Notes under the pieces: model-generated
What the model saw: only the letters and a program-made list of their open reading frames with translations
Database searches by the model: none
What the model was told of the DNA's origin: nothing
Position numbers and translations under genes: made by a program
Shown: piece by piece, positions 43,639-55,679 of the stretch
How positions within the stretch are numbered: position 1 is the first letter of the stretch
How the letters are laid out: each line of letters begins with the position of its first letter
Source: Diphasiastrum complanatum
Taxonomy: Eukaryota > Streptophyta > Lycopodiopsida > Lycopodiales > Lycopodiaceae
Reading direction: 5' to 3'
Length of the DNA: 64,000 nt
Assembly: GCA_029204225.1 (NCBI GenBank)
Contig: CM055097.1
Span: forward strand, 32,704,802-32,768,801

Positions 43639-45210
43639 TCGACCCTTTGATAGCTGATCCTCATAGTTAGTTCAAGTTTGGAAGTACAGGAGAAGGCACA
43701 GTCTAGAATTCTGACAAGGCTGAGAGCAGATTGGCCAGATGTTTTGATTTCTCTTGAGATACCGCTATGAAGTATGTCAGAATTATGGAAAAGTTTGAAT
43801 CATTAACGGCGGCATGTGTGTGATGCTTGCAGATGCAATAATTCGTGCTGGTGGTGGTTTCTCTGCTGTAGGGAGTAACCTCTTTTACGTGTATTTTGAT
43901 GCATATGCTTTACTTGTTAGGTGTATATACTTTTGTTCAAGCAATTTCTGATATTGAACCAAATTTTTGGGTTTGCCATTGAGTGGATCTGGACTATCTG
44001 CAGTCCAACTTGCTCATTCATATCGTACTTTGGGGCATGGAATACCTAGCTCCTATCATTCATGTCTAGTGTAAGACCCCTCAGCTAGCTTCATTTTGAA
44101 ATTTGGATGATGGGGACGTGCTCCAGCGGTCTTTGTACTATAAGGCAATTTCAACGAATGTAGGGATGTATTTCTTAAAAGGTTGGCAAACATGAGTCAC
44201 TTCCGGTTGGCTGATTAGACATATTTCCAGATTCTGAAGTAAGCAGGGAAAATTACTTATTGTCACGTCATTAACCTTATATTATTTGTAAAGTTTACAT
44301 TAGAACGCGATGCTTTTGAGTGTCATTTTCCTGGATATAATTTTACAGGATGTGCGTCATGCAGTATGTAATAGACAATGTCTCCAATTTTTTCTTTGGT
44401 ATATAAAGTTTGAACTTAACCGGTCACTGGTGTCAATACAAGTGCTTTGGCGACTGCACAAAAAAGCTGAATACCTCACTTTTCGTCAAAATGGGAGACT
44501 GTGAATTACCAAGTAACATAGTTATTTCCTTCAAATCAGGATGTCCATAAAGGGTTATGTCTTGGTCTTGGCCTTTGTTATCTACGTATTGAGGAGCCTG
44601 TGCTGATAGAAGAATTGCAGATAAAGCTTGTTGAATTTTTATGGCACTTAATTGTACTTTCACAATCTTCTTTTGTCAAATTTTCAAAACATTGATGTGC
44701 AGAAATCATTATGATTGCATTCTTGGAATTTTATTTTGATTGAGCAAATTGGATATTTGGGCTTGTTTGTAAATGTCAGATTTTCACCTTCTCCTTGTCT
44801 TATTGACAACGTGATCATCCAGTGCTACAAAGAATGATCATTAAAGACAGTACAAAATAGGTTGACTTGTATGCCTTGTTAGATGCATTCTCATTGAGGG
44901 ATTTGTTTTCTAGGATTGGTCAGCTCCCTTTGACACATGATTTGCTTAGATGGTGGTTGGTTCTGTCTCATGCATTTATTGTCCTTTTGGATAGCTTTAA
45001 ATCAATTTCATTGGAAGTAATTTGTATTTTACGTGCCTTCTCCTTAATTAGCATGCCTGGTCTGAGGTATGGTTGACAATATAATGCTACTGTTTTCCAC
45101 GTTTTGGTGGCATTCTTGGGTCGATTAGAGTGGCATGGGATATGAGTGTTAGCAACACAATCCTCATCATCAACAATACAGTGATGTATACTTGCTATTC
45201 ATGTGTTACT
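43639..45210 (+). other. NF-YB 3' flank, no second gene seen
   Basis: The first part must hold the NF-YB 3' UTR. I could not assign a polyadenylation site. No ORF matches a known family. Confidence 0.4.
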
Positions 45211-45222
45211 CTTGGTTTATAT

Positions 45223-45969
45223 CTTAGAAGCCCGTTCCGAGCAAAAAGGGTAGGAACGTTCCGTTCCGTACGTTCCGGAACGTACTGGGTTGGAAAGTTT
45301 TTTTAATTGAAAAAAAAACAGGTGATCTTTTCTACTTTCAAGAGATGAGCATATTCGCCAGCTGATGTGCAAGCAATATATCTCGAGGATGTGGAATACA
45401 AATGCCTGATCCCCCTTATTTGTCAAAAGGAAGAATGTCGATCCCTCAAATTAAAAAGCCATTTCGTAGTAATGAACAGTAAACTTTCAAAAGCAACAGC
45501 ACGCATGGAACCTCTTTGGCTTCTCCAACTGCCCAGGCGATGATGCTGCGCTTGGTATGGGCGCCGGGAAAGAGACGAGAGACGAAGGCGAAGGCAAATA
45601 CAAGGATGAGGGAAGAGGCACTGTGTTGTAGGAAGGCAAAGCTCCCTTATCTTTCTTACGCTCCTGCCCCATTCCCTTCACTTCATGGACCTCACTGATC
45701 CTGCAAATTATCACTTCGCTATGCCTCCGCCAGCCAATCTGCAGCTCTCCACTTACAACTTTCTCTGATGCTAGCGTGGCTTCGCGGCCCTTTCTGCCCG
45801 ATCGATCAAGCAGCGCTCGACTGGTAGGAGCAGAAGAACGAGGCGCAAACAGTATCGCGGTTTTAGTTTGTTTTTTCCGTCGTAAAAAAGTGCGTATTTT
45901 TTAAATTTTTTTTTTGGTCCTGTTCCGTTGCGTTCCAGAACACGTTTCGTTCCGGAATGTGCAACTAAG
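45223..45969. mobile_element. Non-autonomous DNA-transposon-like insertion with 8-9 bp TSD
   Basis: GGTTTATAT occurs at 45,214-45,222 and 45,969-45,977. The enclosed ~746 bp start CTTAGAAGCCCGTTCCG and end, read inward on the other strand, CTTAGTTGCACATTCCG: imperfect terminal inverted repeats sharing CTTAG and TTCCG. Subterminal GTTCCG words are frequent, including the perfect 18-bp palindrome GTACGTTCCGGAACGTAC. If the shared G belongs to the element, the TSD is 8 bp (hAT-like); otherwise it is 9 bp (Mutator-like). No transposase is encoded; the interior is unusually GC-rich. Confidence 0.7.
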
Positions 45970-46799
45970 GTTTATATACATAATGTAGTATATCTTGCAC
46001 CTTCTAAATTCCTTGTGCATGTTCTTTCCTTTTTCATAACAGTTTTTCTTGTGGCAGCTTTGGTCGATGCGACTGGCATGATATACCACTTTGTGCATCA
46101 ACATTCACCCTAAAAATGTCCAGAAACTCTTAAATTTGACATGAAGTATATCCATGATTAAAATTGTGATACAATCATGTAGTTTATCCATTACAAACTT
46201 AAGTTTGATACAAAAAAGAATGAAGATAAATCAGATGACATTAATATCAAACAGGAATAGAGTGACATGGCATTTATCAGAAATAAACAGTGTATGCTAA
46301 TGATCTAATCAGAACAGTGAAAAATAAAGCCTTAGAAATGTAGTTACTTTGATTGAACTTGTATTCTCTCAACCACTTAACTTATAATTTGTTAACTAGA
46401 TTGTAGTAATCTACGACAGTGGACTAATCAGTATGTTACTAATCAACTTTTAGTATCTTCAACTTCCTTCATGATTTTCTTCTCCCAATTTTTACCAATT
46501 TTGTAGACTGTCTTTGTCATACAGTAAAAATTTGGGAGTATTTGAAATTTTACAATGAAATTAGTTGCTAGAACTAGGTCGAAGTGATTTGACATTCGTA
46601 TTATTTGGCCTATTTTGATTTTGATTTGGGATAATATTAAATTTCAAGACTTTCCCTTAAGGATATTTTAAACATATTTTTGGCTTCAGATTCATGTGAA
46701 TTCTGAGTGTGCTTGTCTTTCAAAAGTGTGCCTCTGTGAGGATATTGGTTGGCATATCTTCATTTCAACAATATACAAGATTTATCACTCCACATTTTT

Positions 46800-48500
46800 T
46801 CTTTGACGATATGAAAATGGATTCTGATGTGTTTCGTCTTGCAGTAAAATTTCAAATTCGATGCTAAAGCTATGTAGCTTTGATTGTTGTGGGAGATACT
46901 ATGTAGTAAAATTTTGGAACAGTATATATATTTTACCATTCAAGACGATTCTCTGTGATTGCATGAAATAATAATTTGATGTTGATTTTGGAGTGTCAAC
47001 ATTGCCCTCGCAATTGGAATATGTATATGTTTTGATTCAAGGATATTGTATTTTGAATTCTTGGTTGCCATCTAAACACAAACATAGATTGATTGTCCCT
47101 TTGATATACTTAACAATTGCCCTTAAAACTTGTCAATGAGCTAGTCCATGACTTGCTACGAATTAGCTCAATACACCTATCAAATATGCAAATATTGGAT
47201 CTGGTATAGACCATAGCGTATATTATGCATTTAGAAGTGAATGACAAGGAATGTTTTTCATTTCAGCTTGTTGAGCTAGGCTGGAAGGACACATGGTATA
47301 GACCATAGCGTATATTATGCATTTATAAGTGAATGACATGGTCATTTCTGCTTGTTGAGCTAGTTTGGAAAGACACACCCCTCTTGATAATCTTAATTTA
47401 TAATCCACAAAAGAATTGGTAGATATGTAGTGATCTATATGATATTTTTCTAGAATACTTGCTAGATATTTGTGTTGGCTAATATAGAGTAAATTTTTAT
47501 TTGAATTTTCTAAATTCTAGGGTAATAATGTGTCTTTCCATAGTTTGTCGTTTTGAATTTTGATGATTGTCCTTATTGAATTGTTTGAGCTTAATGCTAT
47601 TAGAAATGCACAATCAATGAGCCTTTGAGGAGATTTTAAAGCTTGGTTGACGTTCTTGGAGTTGGCTTTGAAGTTGGATTGTGATGAATTCAGTTGGAGT
47701 TTCTAAATCAAAATTTGACTACATTCTTGTCATTTTGAGGTTCTTGAGAAAGCTTTATCTTAAAGATTTTTTGAATGTCTTGAACTTCTCAAATTTGCTC
47801 AATCTTTTAGATCCTAAAATTGTCTTTCTAAGAAAATTTTATGATTACTTTGCCATCAACAAGATCATGCACTTTGTAGCATTTGCTTTCGAACTAGATC
47901 CACAAGAATTTGCTGTTACTAGATTGAACTAGTTTCTTTCAAGATTTGACTAGCGTGATTCTTGGCCCCATGTCTAAATGTTTTAAATTTGAAAGTTTTG
48001 AATGTGCAAGCATGCTAGCTACTGACACTTTTGATTAGTGTTCAATTCTTTCACTTGGATACTCTATTTTTTTTAGGGTGAATATCATATTGTAAACTAT
48101 GGAGTAGTGCCTTCATCTTTGCACCATTGATTAATTTATGTGGAAATATTTACCTCCTTTATTGGTTCTAGTATGTTGCTCAGCTAATGCCTTGTATTGC
48201 TTGAAGCAATCAAATGCTTCTAATTTTCTTATGATAAACATAATGGTTAATATTCTTGAATTCATCAATGAAAGAGATGAAGTATTTTGCTCCCTCTAAA
48301 GATCAAGTTTGCATAGGCCCACAAATATATGAATGAACCAACTTTAGCATATCTTTGGTTGTATGCGCACAATTTTTTTTGAGTTTTATTCATGCATGCT
48401 TGCCAAGAATGCATTTGCGCAAACTTTTGGATGTGTATACTTGCTGATTTGAAGACCTTCAACTAGATTCTTGTCGAACATATGCTATGTTGTGCATGTT
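46800..48500 (-). mobile_element. Heavily decayed Ty1/copia relic G
   Basis: On the minus strand, pieces of copia pol survive in order: ICGPMQT, then SLEGAKYFISFIDEF at about 48,250-48,330 (integrase core) and IIYAMVYTRSNI near 47,190-47,230 (RT end, cf. MYAMVCTRPDI). VDTPKSTSNYYFM near 46,960-47,000 is an RNase H remnant (cf. VDTRKSTSGYVF). Stops and frameshifts are everywhere. This is the oldest-looking element of the window. Confidence 0.65.
47205..47385. repeat. ~95-bp direct duplication within copia relic G
   Basis: GGTATAGACCATAGCGTATA through TTATGCATTTA(G/T)AAGTGAATGACA and CTTGTTGAGCTAG is repeated head to tail. Confidence 0.85.
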
Positions 48501-51120
48501 GAGGTGACCAAGTCTTCTATGGCATAGGCTATATTGTTCGCTTAGATAATAGCCTATTTCGGAGGCCAGTCATGCCTAGAATTTGCCATCTCTAATCCCT
48601 TTTGCTAGGATCTCTCTGTTTTTCTACACAAAAATTCAATTATTAGAATCAAATTATCTTTTATCCAAAATTTACACTATTGATCGACAATATTCTTGGT
48701 TAGGTCAAAAACATAAAAAACATTTTCAATGGTTCTTTTCAAACCTAAATTTGGACAGACTCTTCACCTTAAATATGATGGAAGTCACTATCTCCAAGGT
48801 GAACATTCTTGCTGGCGTTATTGAATCACTTAAATTTGTTGGTCATGTGTTGTGTAGCACCTAAATCCAGTACCAACAATCTTTGTCAACGAGTTCTTAA
48901 TTTTTGCCAAAAATAATTTCTAGTTTTGTTTTATGAATTATCAACAACTATAATTGCTTGTTGGTTTGTTATGATTTTGTTCAAAATTATCTTTCCACAC
49001 TCTTTTATTATGTGCCCTGGTAAAAGTGATGGAGTTTAGTGGACACTTTGTAGTGTGTCTACATCAAGTTGAGAGAACTATATTTAGAGCTTTCAAATGA
49101 CGAAGTCTATGCAATGTCGGATTGATTCTAGAGGAACAAATCATCATCCATTTTTTGAAATAGAAGTATTTGATGTGGTAACAATAGAAGGTATCATATA
49201 AAATTTCTTGGCAATCCACCTATGTACAGCTTTGGTTGGTCTAACTATCACATTTTAGACAAACCATTGTGGTTCGTCTATTTAATTATGGCTGCCATAT
49301 TAGCCAAACCAAGTGCCCAAGAGTTGACAAAGACTATTGTAATTGACTTATGGGACAAAGAAGATACTAAGGATAAAGGAACTCAAAACAATGACAAAGG
49401 TACTATGGAAAAAAATTGAAACGACAACTCTTGTAGCAATTTTTCTGGAAGACTACTTATGCGACACATCATAGTCCAAATAGTAAATGTGCTACTTGCC
49501 CAATATAATGAAAGCATTGCGTTCAAGTTGCATGCACTAGATGTAAAACGTTGGCAACTCTCCAGTACATGACAAGGATGGAACAATACTATGATGGCCA
49601 TTGTTGTGGACAAATCAATGACAACAACTGTTGGTTTTCCAAGCACAATGCACAAAAGTTATTGTGGTCATGTATTCGAGTATATGAATGAACTTTGTAG
49701 ATCCCATGTGCTCTTGGGTGCTCCAAATTGACAAAGTTGGTCTGGTGAGTTGAATTGTAGATCTCCTTTGGATGTTTCTACAGACGACTATGGAACACTG
49801 GCATGCTTTCATTGTAAGAAAAAGTCTATTTATATACAAGCATGGGCTATATGTGTGTACTATTGTATGCTAAGTGATATGTAGTTCATGAGAGTGGTGA
49901 TTCACTTTGGGGTAGATTCATGTTTCTTTGCATCGGCTTGCTACTAAGACATCTACTAAGACATGACACTTCCATGGCATCCCACATGAAGATAAGATAT
50001 GCCAATTCGTTGCTTCACTTTTTGGTAAGATCTTCCCACATGCGGTGGGTTGGTGTATTATGCTCGAGTGGCTCACCTACCTAGGTCTGCTTCTATGGGA
50101 TCCCACGAGTTGATAATACTAAGAAGCATGTCTTGGTAAGATCTCCTTTTGTTGCTTTCATGTCTAGATTTTTTGCTCTTTAATGGTGTAGGCACAATAT
50201 GAATGCCCTCACCTCAAAATCTTAGGAAGAGGCTTTGTGTTATTCAAATTCCAATGCGGAAGAGTTCCCATCTCCATAGTTTCTTCCCTTATAGATGAAT
50301 TTGATGCTCATTGATATCCCTAGCCACTTGGCCTTGCCCTCTTATGTGCTGGAATTCTTTTGAAGGTTGGACCTGTCACGACAGCTGGATTTTGTTACAA
50401 ACATTCAAATTTTGCCATGTTTTCATCATTAACCACTCATAATCTCAGGTTTGAATTATGCAAAAAGCTACTGAGTCTATAAATAGACCTTAGTCGTCCA
50501 GTAACAAATTCAAGGTGCTTTGACTTTCATGATTTTTTTTATAAAGTTTCATTAAGGTCACATGTCATTTGGGGTAGCATCGATCATCATCTACACAAGG
50601 AAACGGGAGTCCCCATTGACCTTTACATTGGGGCAATCTTGCCATAAAAGATGGCGAGACTACAACCATTTTTATGGCATTGAAGAGTTGAGCAAAGAAC
50701 ATTCCCCCTACAAAAGAGTCCAAGTGACAAAAATACCATGTTGCAAAAATCCAAGTAATAAGAACCAAAATATCTTGTGTTATTAATCCTCGTCAACCTC
50801 TGTCGATTCTTGTCCTCTACCCTCCAGCCGTAGCAGTGTTCAAGAATGGAATCGGCATTTTTCTGGAAGCTAACTTCACGAGAATGTTGACGACATATAG
50901 AGCCTTTTATGAATAATAGTCTCTAGAAAACCGAAAAGCTTCAAAAAGATCAAAGTTATTTGAGAACAACTCTAAAAAGGCTTCTCCAACAGTGAACATT
51001 AGTGTGTGACCTCCCCACGTACTTTAAAACGCCATGTGACCCAAAGCGACCACCCTGCATCGGGTGCGCGTCTTCATTGTTCATGCATGTGACAAGCAAT
51101 ACGGTTGCAACCGTCAGTAA
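48501..51120. other. no recognisable gene
   Basis: Only short frames occur. The first few hundred bases may continue copia relic G upstream (gag side), but no domain is readable. Nothing else was identified up to the CT tract before the zinc-finger gene. Confidence 0.35.
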
Positions 51121-51128
51121 TTGCCCCC

Positions 51129-51130
<2 letters not shown>

Positions 51131-51166
<36 letters not shown>

Positions 51167-51206
51167 GCTTCCTGGCGATGGCGATGCCGATGGCGATGGC
51201 AGAGAG

Positions 51207-51253
<47 letters not shown>
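51131..51253. repeat. (CT)n ... (GA)n inverted repeat in the leader of the zinc-finger gene
   Basis: A CT tract (51,131-51,166, slightly interrupted) and a GA tract (51,201-51,253) flank a ~35-bp spacer of GGCGAT/GGCGATGCC hexamers. A transcript through it could fold into a long stem. It ends 106 bp before the ATG at 51,360. Confidence 0.9.
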
Positions 51254-51256
<3 letters not shown>

Positions 51257-51359
51257 GGGATGCTGAAAATGATATTACGTATTTGTTGGGTGATCGTTAG
51301 TAATGCAACCTTTGCTTGATGCTTGCTTGATTGAGCCAAGGGTTGGTTGCTGAGCAGCG

Positions 51360-53184
51360 ATGGAGAAAAGGGTTTCTTCCCCTGTCGGTGGTGTTAATAG
51401 CGGAGATGATGAAGCTGATCAGGAGGATCTGTATTCGGAGACAGAGTCGCTGGATCTGGTGAGTGGAAGCGGTGGTGATGGCAGTGGCATGGCCTGTAAG
51501 AGTCTGGAGATCGCAGGGTCAGGGATTATCGACCCCCAACCTCACATGTCAAACCAATTCTACACCTTCAATAGAAGCTCCCATCACCTGATGGTGGAAT
51601 GCATTCTGGCAGGACGGCATGCCACGGCCGAGGAAATCGAGAGCGTTGCGACTCCCACCGTGCTGGAATCTTGGCGCAGTGTGTGGAAGGATCGGCACCA
51701 AGGTACTGCTTACCTCACCGGCTGGAAGCGCATTCAAGACAAATTGCAAGCTCAGGTTGATGAGCATGGCAATGAGGTTTTGTATTTGAAGAACAATCCT
51801 TTCCAATTTGTGCCGTTTATCGAACAATGGCAACACATTGTGCAGGGTTGCCATGTCGATGCCGATGCCGATGCCGACACCACCAACCTCAAGCATCTAG
51901 GGCACAAGGAAACCCTTGACTGCATTCGGCAGGTATGGACGGTTGGTGCAAAATTCTATGGCATTCCAGAGTCTTTTGTTAGGGTTTGCATCGCTGCTTG
52001 TTCCATCTGTGGCGTTGCCATTGATCAGGGCATGATTGTAAATCCCCTGCCTAAGCGGAGGAGATTTGAGTATACAGAATCCTTTGAGGTTCTTGCCAAT
52101 GAAGTGCCCCAGAAATTGCAACAGTTAGCTGCAAAATATAAGGTTGTGCTCTGTATCAGGCAAAAATATATACGCTACAAGCCATTTCTGGCAGAAGTGA
52201 AGGACTATTGTTGCCACAGAGGAGGTGAGCCCACCAGCAGAAAGCCCGGGGTCTTGAAAAAAAAGAGGTATATGTCGAAGCGTTGTGGATGTAGTTTTAG
52301 ATAAAGGGCAATTGTTCCCATAACCAATTATGTCGAAAAGGATAGGAGTTTTACATACCAGGAAGAGGGCTTAGCTACCTTTAAACTGTATGCAGTACAC
52401 TCAGGACATGAACCAGGGCCACACGAAGGAAGTGCTAGGATAATTCGTCGCTTTGTAGACTACGAGTCTGACAGATGAACTTGATGCTTTGGTTGAGAAA
52501 GAAATTGAGGCGCAGCAAACTGTTCTTCACAGAGTCCACGAACTTCAAGCAGAGCTAGAGAATATGGAGCAAAACTTAGGATCAATTTCGACTGATGTGG
52601 TTTCAATGCTATGTCAGGAACTTCAATCCACATCACAGAGGCTTCGTGAAGTTGTAAGTGTTGAGAAGCTCAGTGGAGTTCCCCTGGATATTCCATCCTT
52701 ATTGGATGAGTCAATGTCTGATGCAAGACTTGGTCACGAGGATGGAAGTCAAAATGACCACTATCAAGGGAGTGAGATTGTTCATCGTGGTGAAACATCA
52801 GGATCAAACCTGACTGGTTCTTACGTTCAGATACAACATCTAGGTAGACTATCTGAGGAAAAAACAAAAAGAGATACCAAGGTACTGAAATTTAGTGCTT
52901 CCTTACCTAGCTGTGTACATTGTGGCAGAAAAGGTATGTTTGGCAGCAGCATGTCTGGGTTAAGTTGTGATTGCATGACAAGGCAAGGTAGTCAGTGTAT
53001 CATTGGTGGAGTAGGAACCAGAGACGATATGGATGGTCCTTTGGTTGGAATTCCAGTTGAAAATTATTGCACAGAGAACGATAAGTGGTATGAAGGAGTC
53101 TCTTGTTGCTTGGACTCAACAAGGGAGTGTGGGGATGATTTGTCCCACACCAGTCAGTTAGAATATGCACATGAAATCACTTAA
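51360..53184 (+). pseudogene. Protein with integrase-type H2C2 zinc finger, FAR1/WRKY-GCM-like zinc cluster and coiled coil; ORF disrupted
   Basis: ATG at 51,360 opens a 314-codon frame with an acidic N-terminus. Then comes HLGHKETLDCIRQVWTVGAK and FYGIPESFVRVCIAACSICG: H-x2-H spaced from C-x2-C with YGIPxxxVxxCIxxCxxC, as in the H2C2 finger of retroviral-type integrases and of KRBA2-like domesticated proteins. From residue ~300, KKRYMSKRCGCSFR then TAA (52,302-52,304), and in the same frame RAIVPITNYVEKD and LYAVHSGHEPGPHEG: a C-C-H-H cluster like FAR1/WRKY-GCM DNA-binding domains. Near 52,465 a one-base frame change leads to SLTDELDALVEKEIEAQQTV, a coiled coil of ~60 residues, then a tail with CVHCGRKG to a TAA at 53,182. 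One exon, transposon-derived in character; the stop and shift suggest a pseudogene, though sequencing error or a short intron are possible. Confidence 0.6.
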
Positions 53185-53640
53185 AAAGTGCACGAAGCTT
53201 TGTACCATGATTCAAGTCTTCTCTGTACTGTATATTGGCAAAAAAGTTGTACATTAAGCTTTCAAAATTCATGTTTATTTTTTCAGCAAACAAGTTGTTA
53301 ATCTATCTACCAGGTAATCCAGTATAATTATTTGTTTAATTTTGTCTCCATTTGTTTCTTCTGGTCTGTTGTTGATTGGCCGAGGATACTGAGTGGGGTA
53401 TAATGCTATCCTCAAAGTGGTGCATTTGGAATGCCACCTTTTTAGCTATAGATTCCTCCCTCAAGCAGGATCAGTGGCTGAAAAGTGGTGAACGGTGCTC
53501 TTCAACCACATGGCATTTGTGTAACCTTATAGGAACTAGAGGATCATAGGTGCGTAGTTGCTTCCATGCATCATTTCTGCTACAAGTGTATATCTCAGGT
53601 GGGGTGTTAGTAACTGCAGCAGATATATAATTAGGTAGGC
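53185..53640 (+). other. 3' flank of the zinc-finger gene
   Basis: AT-rich sequence without a gene; presumably includes the old 3' UTR. Confidence 0.35.
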
Positions 53641-53945
53641 CATTTTATTGCATAAAATAACCCATTCAGTCTGTGAAATCGTTTGTGAAATCAGAGGACC
53701 ATTTGTGAAATCTGTGTGAAATCTGTAAAATCATTTGTGAAATCAGAGGACCATTTGTGAAATCTGTGAAATTTATGAAATGAGGACCAAAAATGACTTG
53801 GGAGTGGTTTTTGGGGGAAATTGGGAAAAAAAATAAAAATTAATTAACTACAGGAACTGTACCACGGTTCATGAACCGTGGTACGGTTCCCACCACGGTT
53901 CCCAGGACCCACGGTTCTGAGAACCGTGGGTTCTATGAATCAATC
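53641..53945. repeat. GTGAAATC tandem words and AACCGT-hairpin repeat, copy 2
   Basis: TTTGTGAAATCAGAGGACCA occurs twice among many GTGAAATCTGT words (53,670-53,785). After a T/A-rich joint comes CACGGTTCATGAACCGTGG, then CCCAGGACCCACGGTTCTGA and GAACCGTGGGTTCTA, ending near 53,937. The ending is nearly identical to the one at 41,145-41,180. Confidence 0.75.
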
Positions 53946-55060
53946 CTAAATGTGAATTTGATTTTACAACTAGTGATGATAAGTGCATTTTTTAGACCTC
54001 CTTATAAGCCAGAGGCTAGGTTTGGTTTATTGGTTGATATTTTTGATAAAAGGTGGCAGCCAGAATACAGTAAGTTGAACATAATTCGCATGTGCCATAT
54101 TTCTTCAAATATTTCTGATTCTGTTAAATATAGAGTGTGATCACTTCTCAAATTTATAGGTTTATTCGTCTTGGTACTGTAGAGATGCATTTGTATACCA
54201 ATTTAGCAATCTAATTATTATGTTACTCCATAAGGGTCATTTGACTAAATCATGAAAGAAGTTCAAACTATCTTAGACTCTTTTGGTTTTATCTTTGGTA
54301 TTTCAGCTTCAGTATGTTTAATGATTTATACTAGTATCCAAAAAAGTGAGAAGCTAAAGAGTCCTCTTTGTTTCTACTATTTTGTATATTTTTTTTGTGT
54401 TGGTAACTCTTATTTACGTATTATGATTGTTGTATTTTTTCAAAACAAGTGTCTTGCTGATTGTCATTTGCTTACTAGTTAACATTGGAACCTGGATTCT
54501 TTCAAGACCTAAATAACAATTCATGCTTGGATACTGATGAGACATATATGCAGTGTTGGTTGGCTAAGATTTTTTGTTTATTGAATTTTATATTATTGTT
54601 TTGATATAGATCCTTTGACCCTTCTGGTTGCATATATATAGCTTTACCTTATGACATGAGTGGCTTGTCAAATTGAATATGTGAAGTCGGAATTCCAATC
54701 TCAGAAATAGATACATCCTTAATTTTAATCAAGCCTTTGACCATCTCCTTAGTTGTCTCATTTATTCCATTTGTGAATGCTCTGCATATTACTCTCCTAG
54801 TGTTTCTTTTGCTGGCCTCTTTCTGCACATTTGCAGTGATAATTTTTTAGAAGAAGGCGTGTTTCTCTCAGTTTGTTGTCATCTCATTGGACACTTTCTA
54901 GCAAGTCAGCCCTATTGTTGGCCTTGTGCTTTGAAGCTTAATCTCCCTTAACAATTGCATTTCTGGAAAGTGAAGTTGTTTTTCCTCTAACATGCATTCT
55001 GAAAGTTGTATCTTTCTATTAATTTCTGTTTTAAGTTATTTACAGGAAATAAAAAGCTAT
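53946..55060. other. no recognisable gene
   Basis: Short AT-rich frames only; no family recognised. Confidence 0.4.
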
Positions 55061-55079
55061 TCCAAAGACACTACTGAAG

Positions 55080-55275
55080 ATCTTGAAAGGCCCCTGGTGG
55101 ACAAGTCACAAGGGATTCGAAAAAATGGACATATCTAAGGTCCCCAATGGACAACTCCCGAGTTGCAACTTGAAGGGTTCTGGAATGGCATTTCGGGGTT
55201 CCTGGTGGACACGCCCCAAGTGGACATATGAAAGGTCCTCCATGGACACCCTGAAAGTAGATAGTCCAGGTGGAC
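55080..55275. repeat. Degenerate TGGACA-rich direct repeats
   Basis: CCTGGTGGACA, ATGGACATATCTAAGGTCC and AGTGGACATATGAAAGGTCC recur every 30-60 bp. Confidence 0.6.
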
Positions 55276-55679
55276 TATGTGGAAGAAATTCTTACCATGT
55301 AGGTATTTTGGAAGTTAAGTTGATTCTCTATTGAATTCTGTTACTATATATCTATGATGTACAAAATGTAAGTAATTTTTGGATGCAGCTTCAGAAAAGC
55401 AAATTTGAAAGTGAGATAGATCGCAAGTTAACTTTTTGATTTTTTTGTTACTTTTAATCACAGTTGTAGGGTTCTTAAAGTCTAGACCCTAGAAGTAGAA
55501 ATTTCCTGAAGGTAGCACAAGTAACCCTACAGAAATGGTGGTTCAATGCATAGAAGGCAAAAAGTATGCAAGACAGACTCAAGGTTGATTGCATGCAGAA
55601 ATTGAACTCTAATACTAGATCCATGTGTGGGAGTTTGGGACAATCATAGTCAAAAGCAATGCATGCAAGCTTTGGTCAT

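Noticed and set aside
43460-43657. ORF with [15 protein letters not shown] as NF-YB last exon
   Set aside because: A CAG acceptor is present and phase fits, but the peptide is unlike any NF-YB tail, whereas the acceptor 30 bp downstream gives YNSGMGYLQ.
50956-51339. Ser/Leu and Arg/Glu repeat ORFs
   Set aside because: Frames across the CT/GA inverted repeat before the zinc-finger gene.
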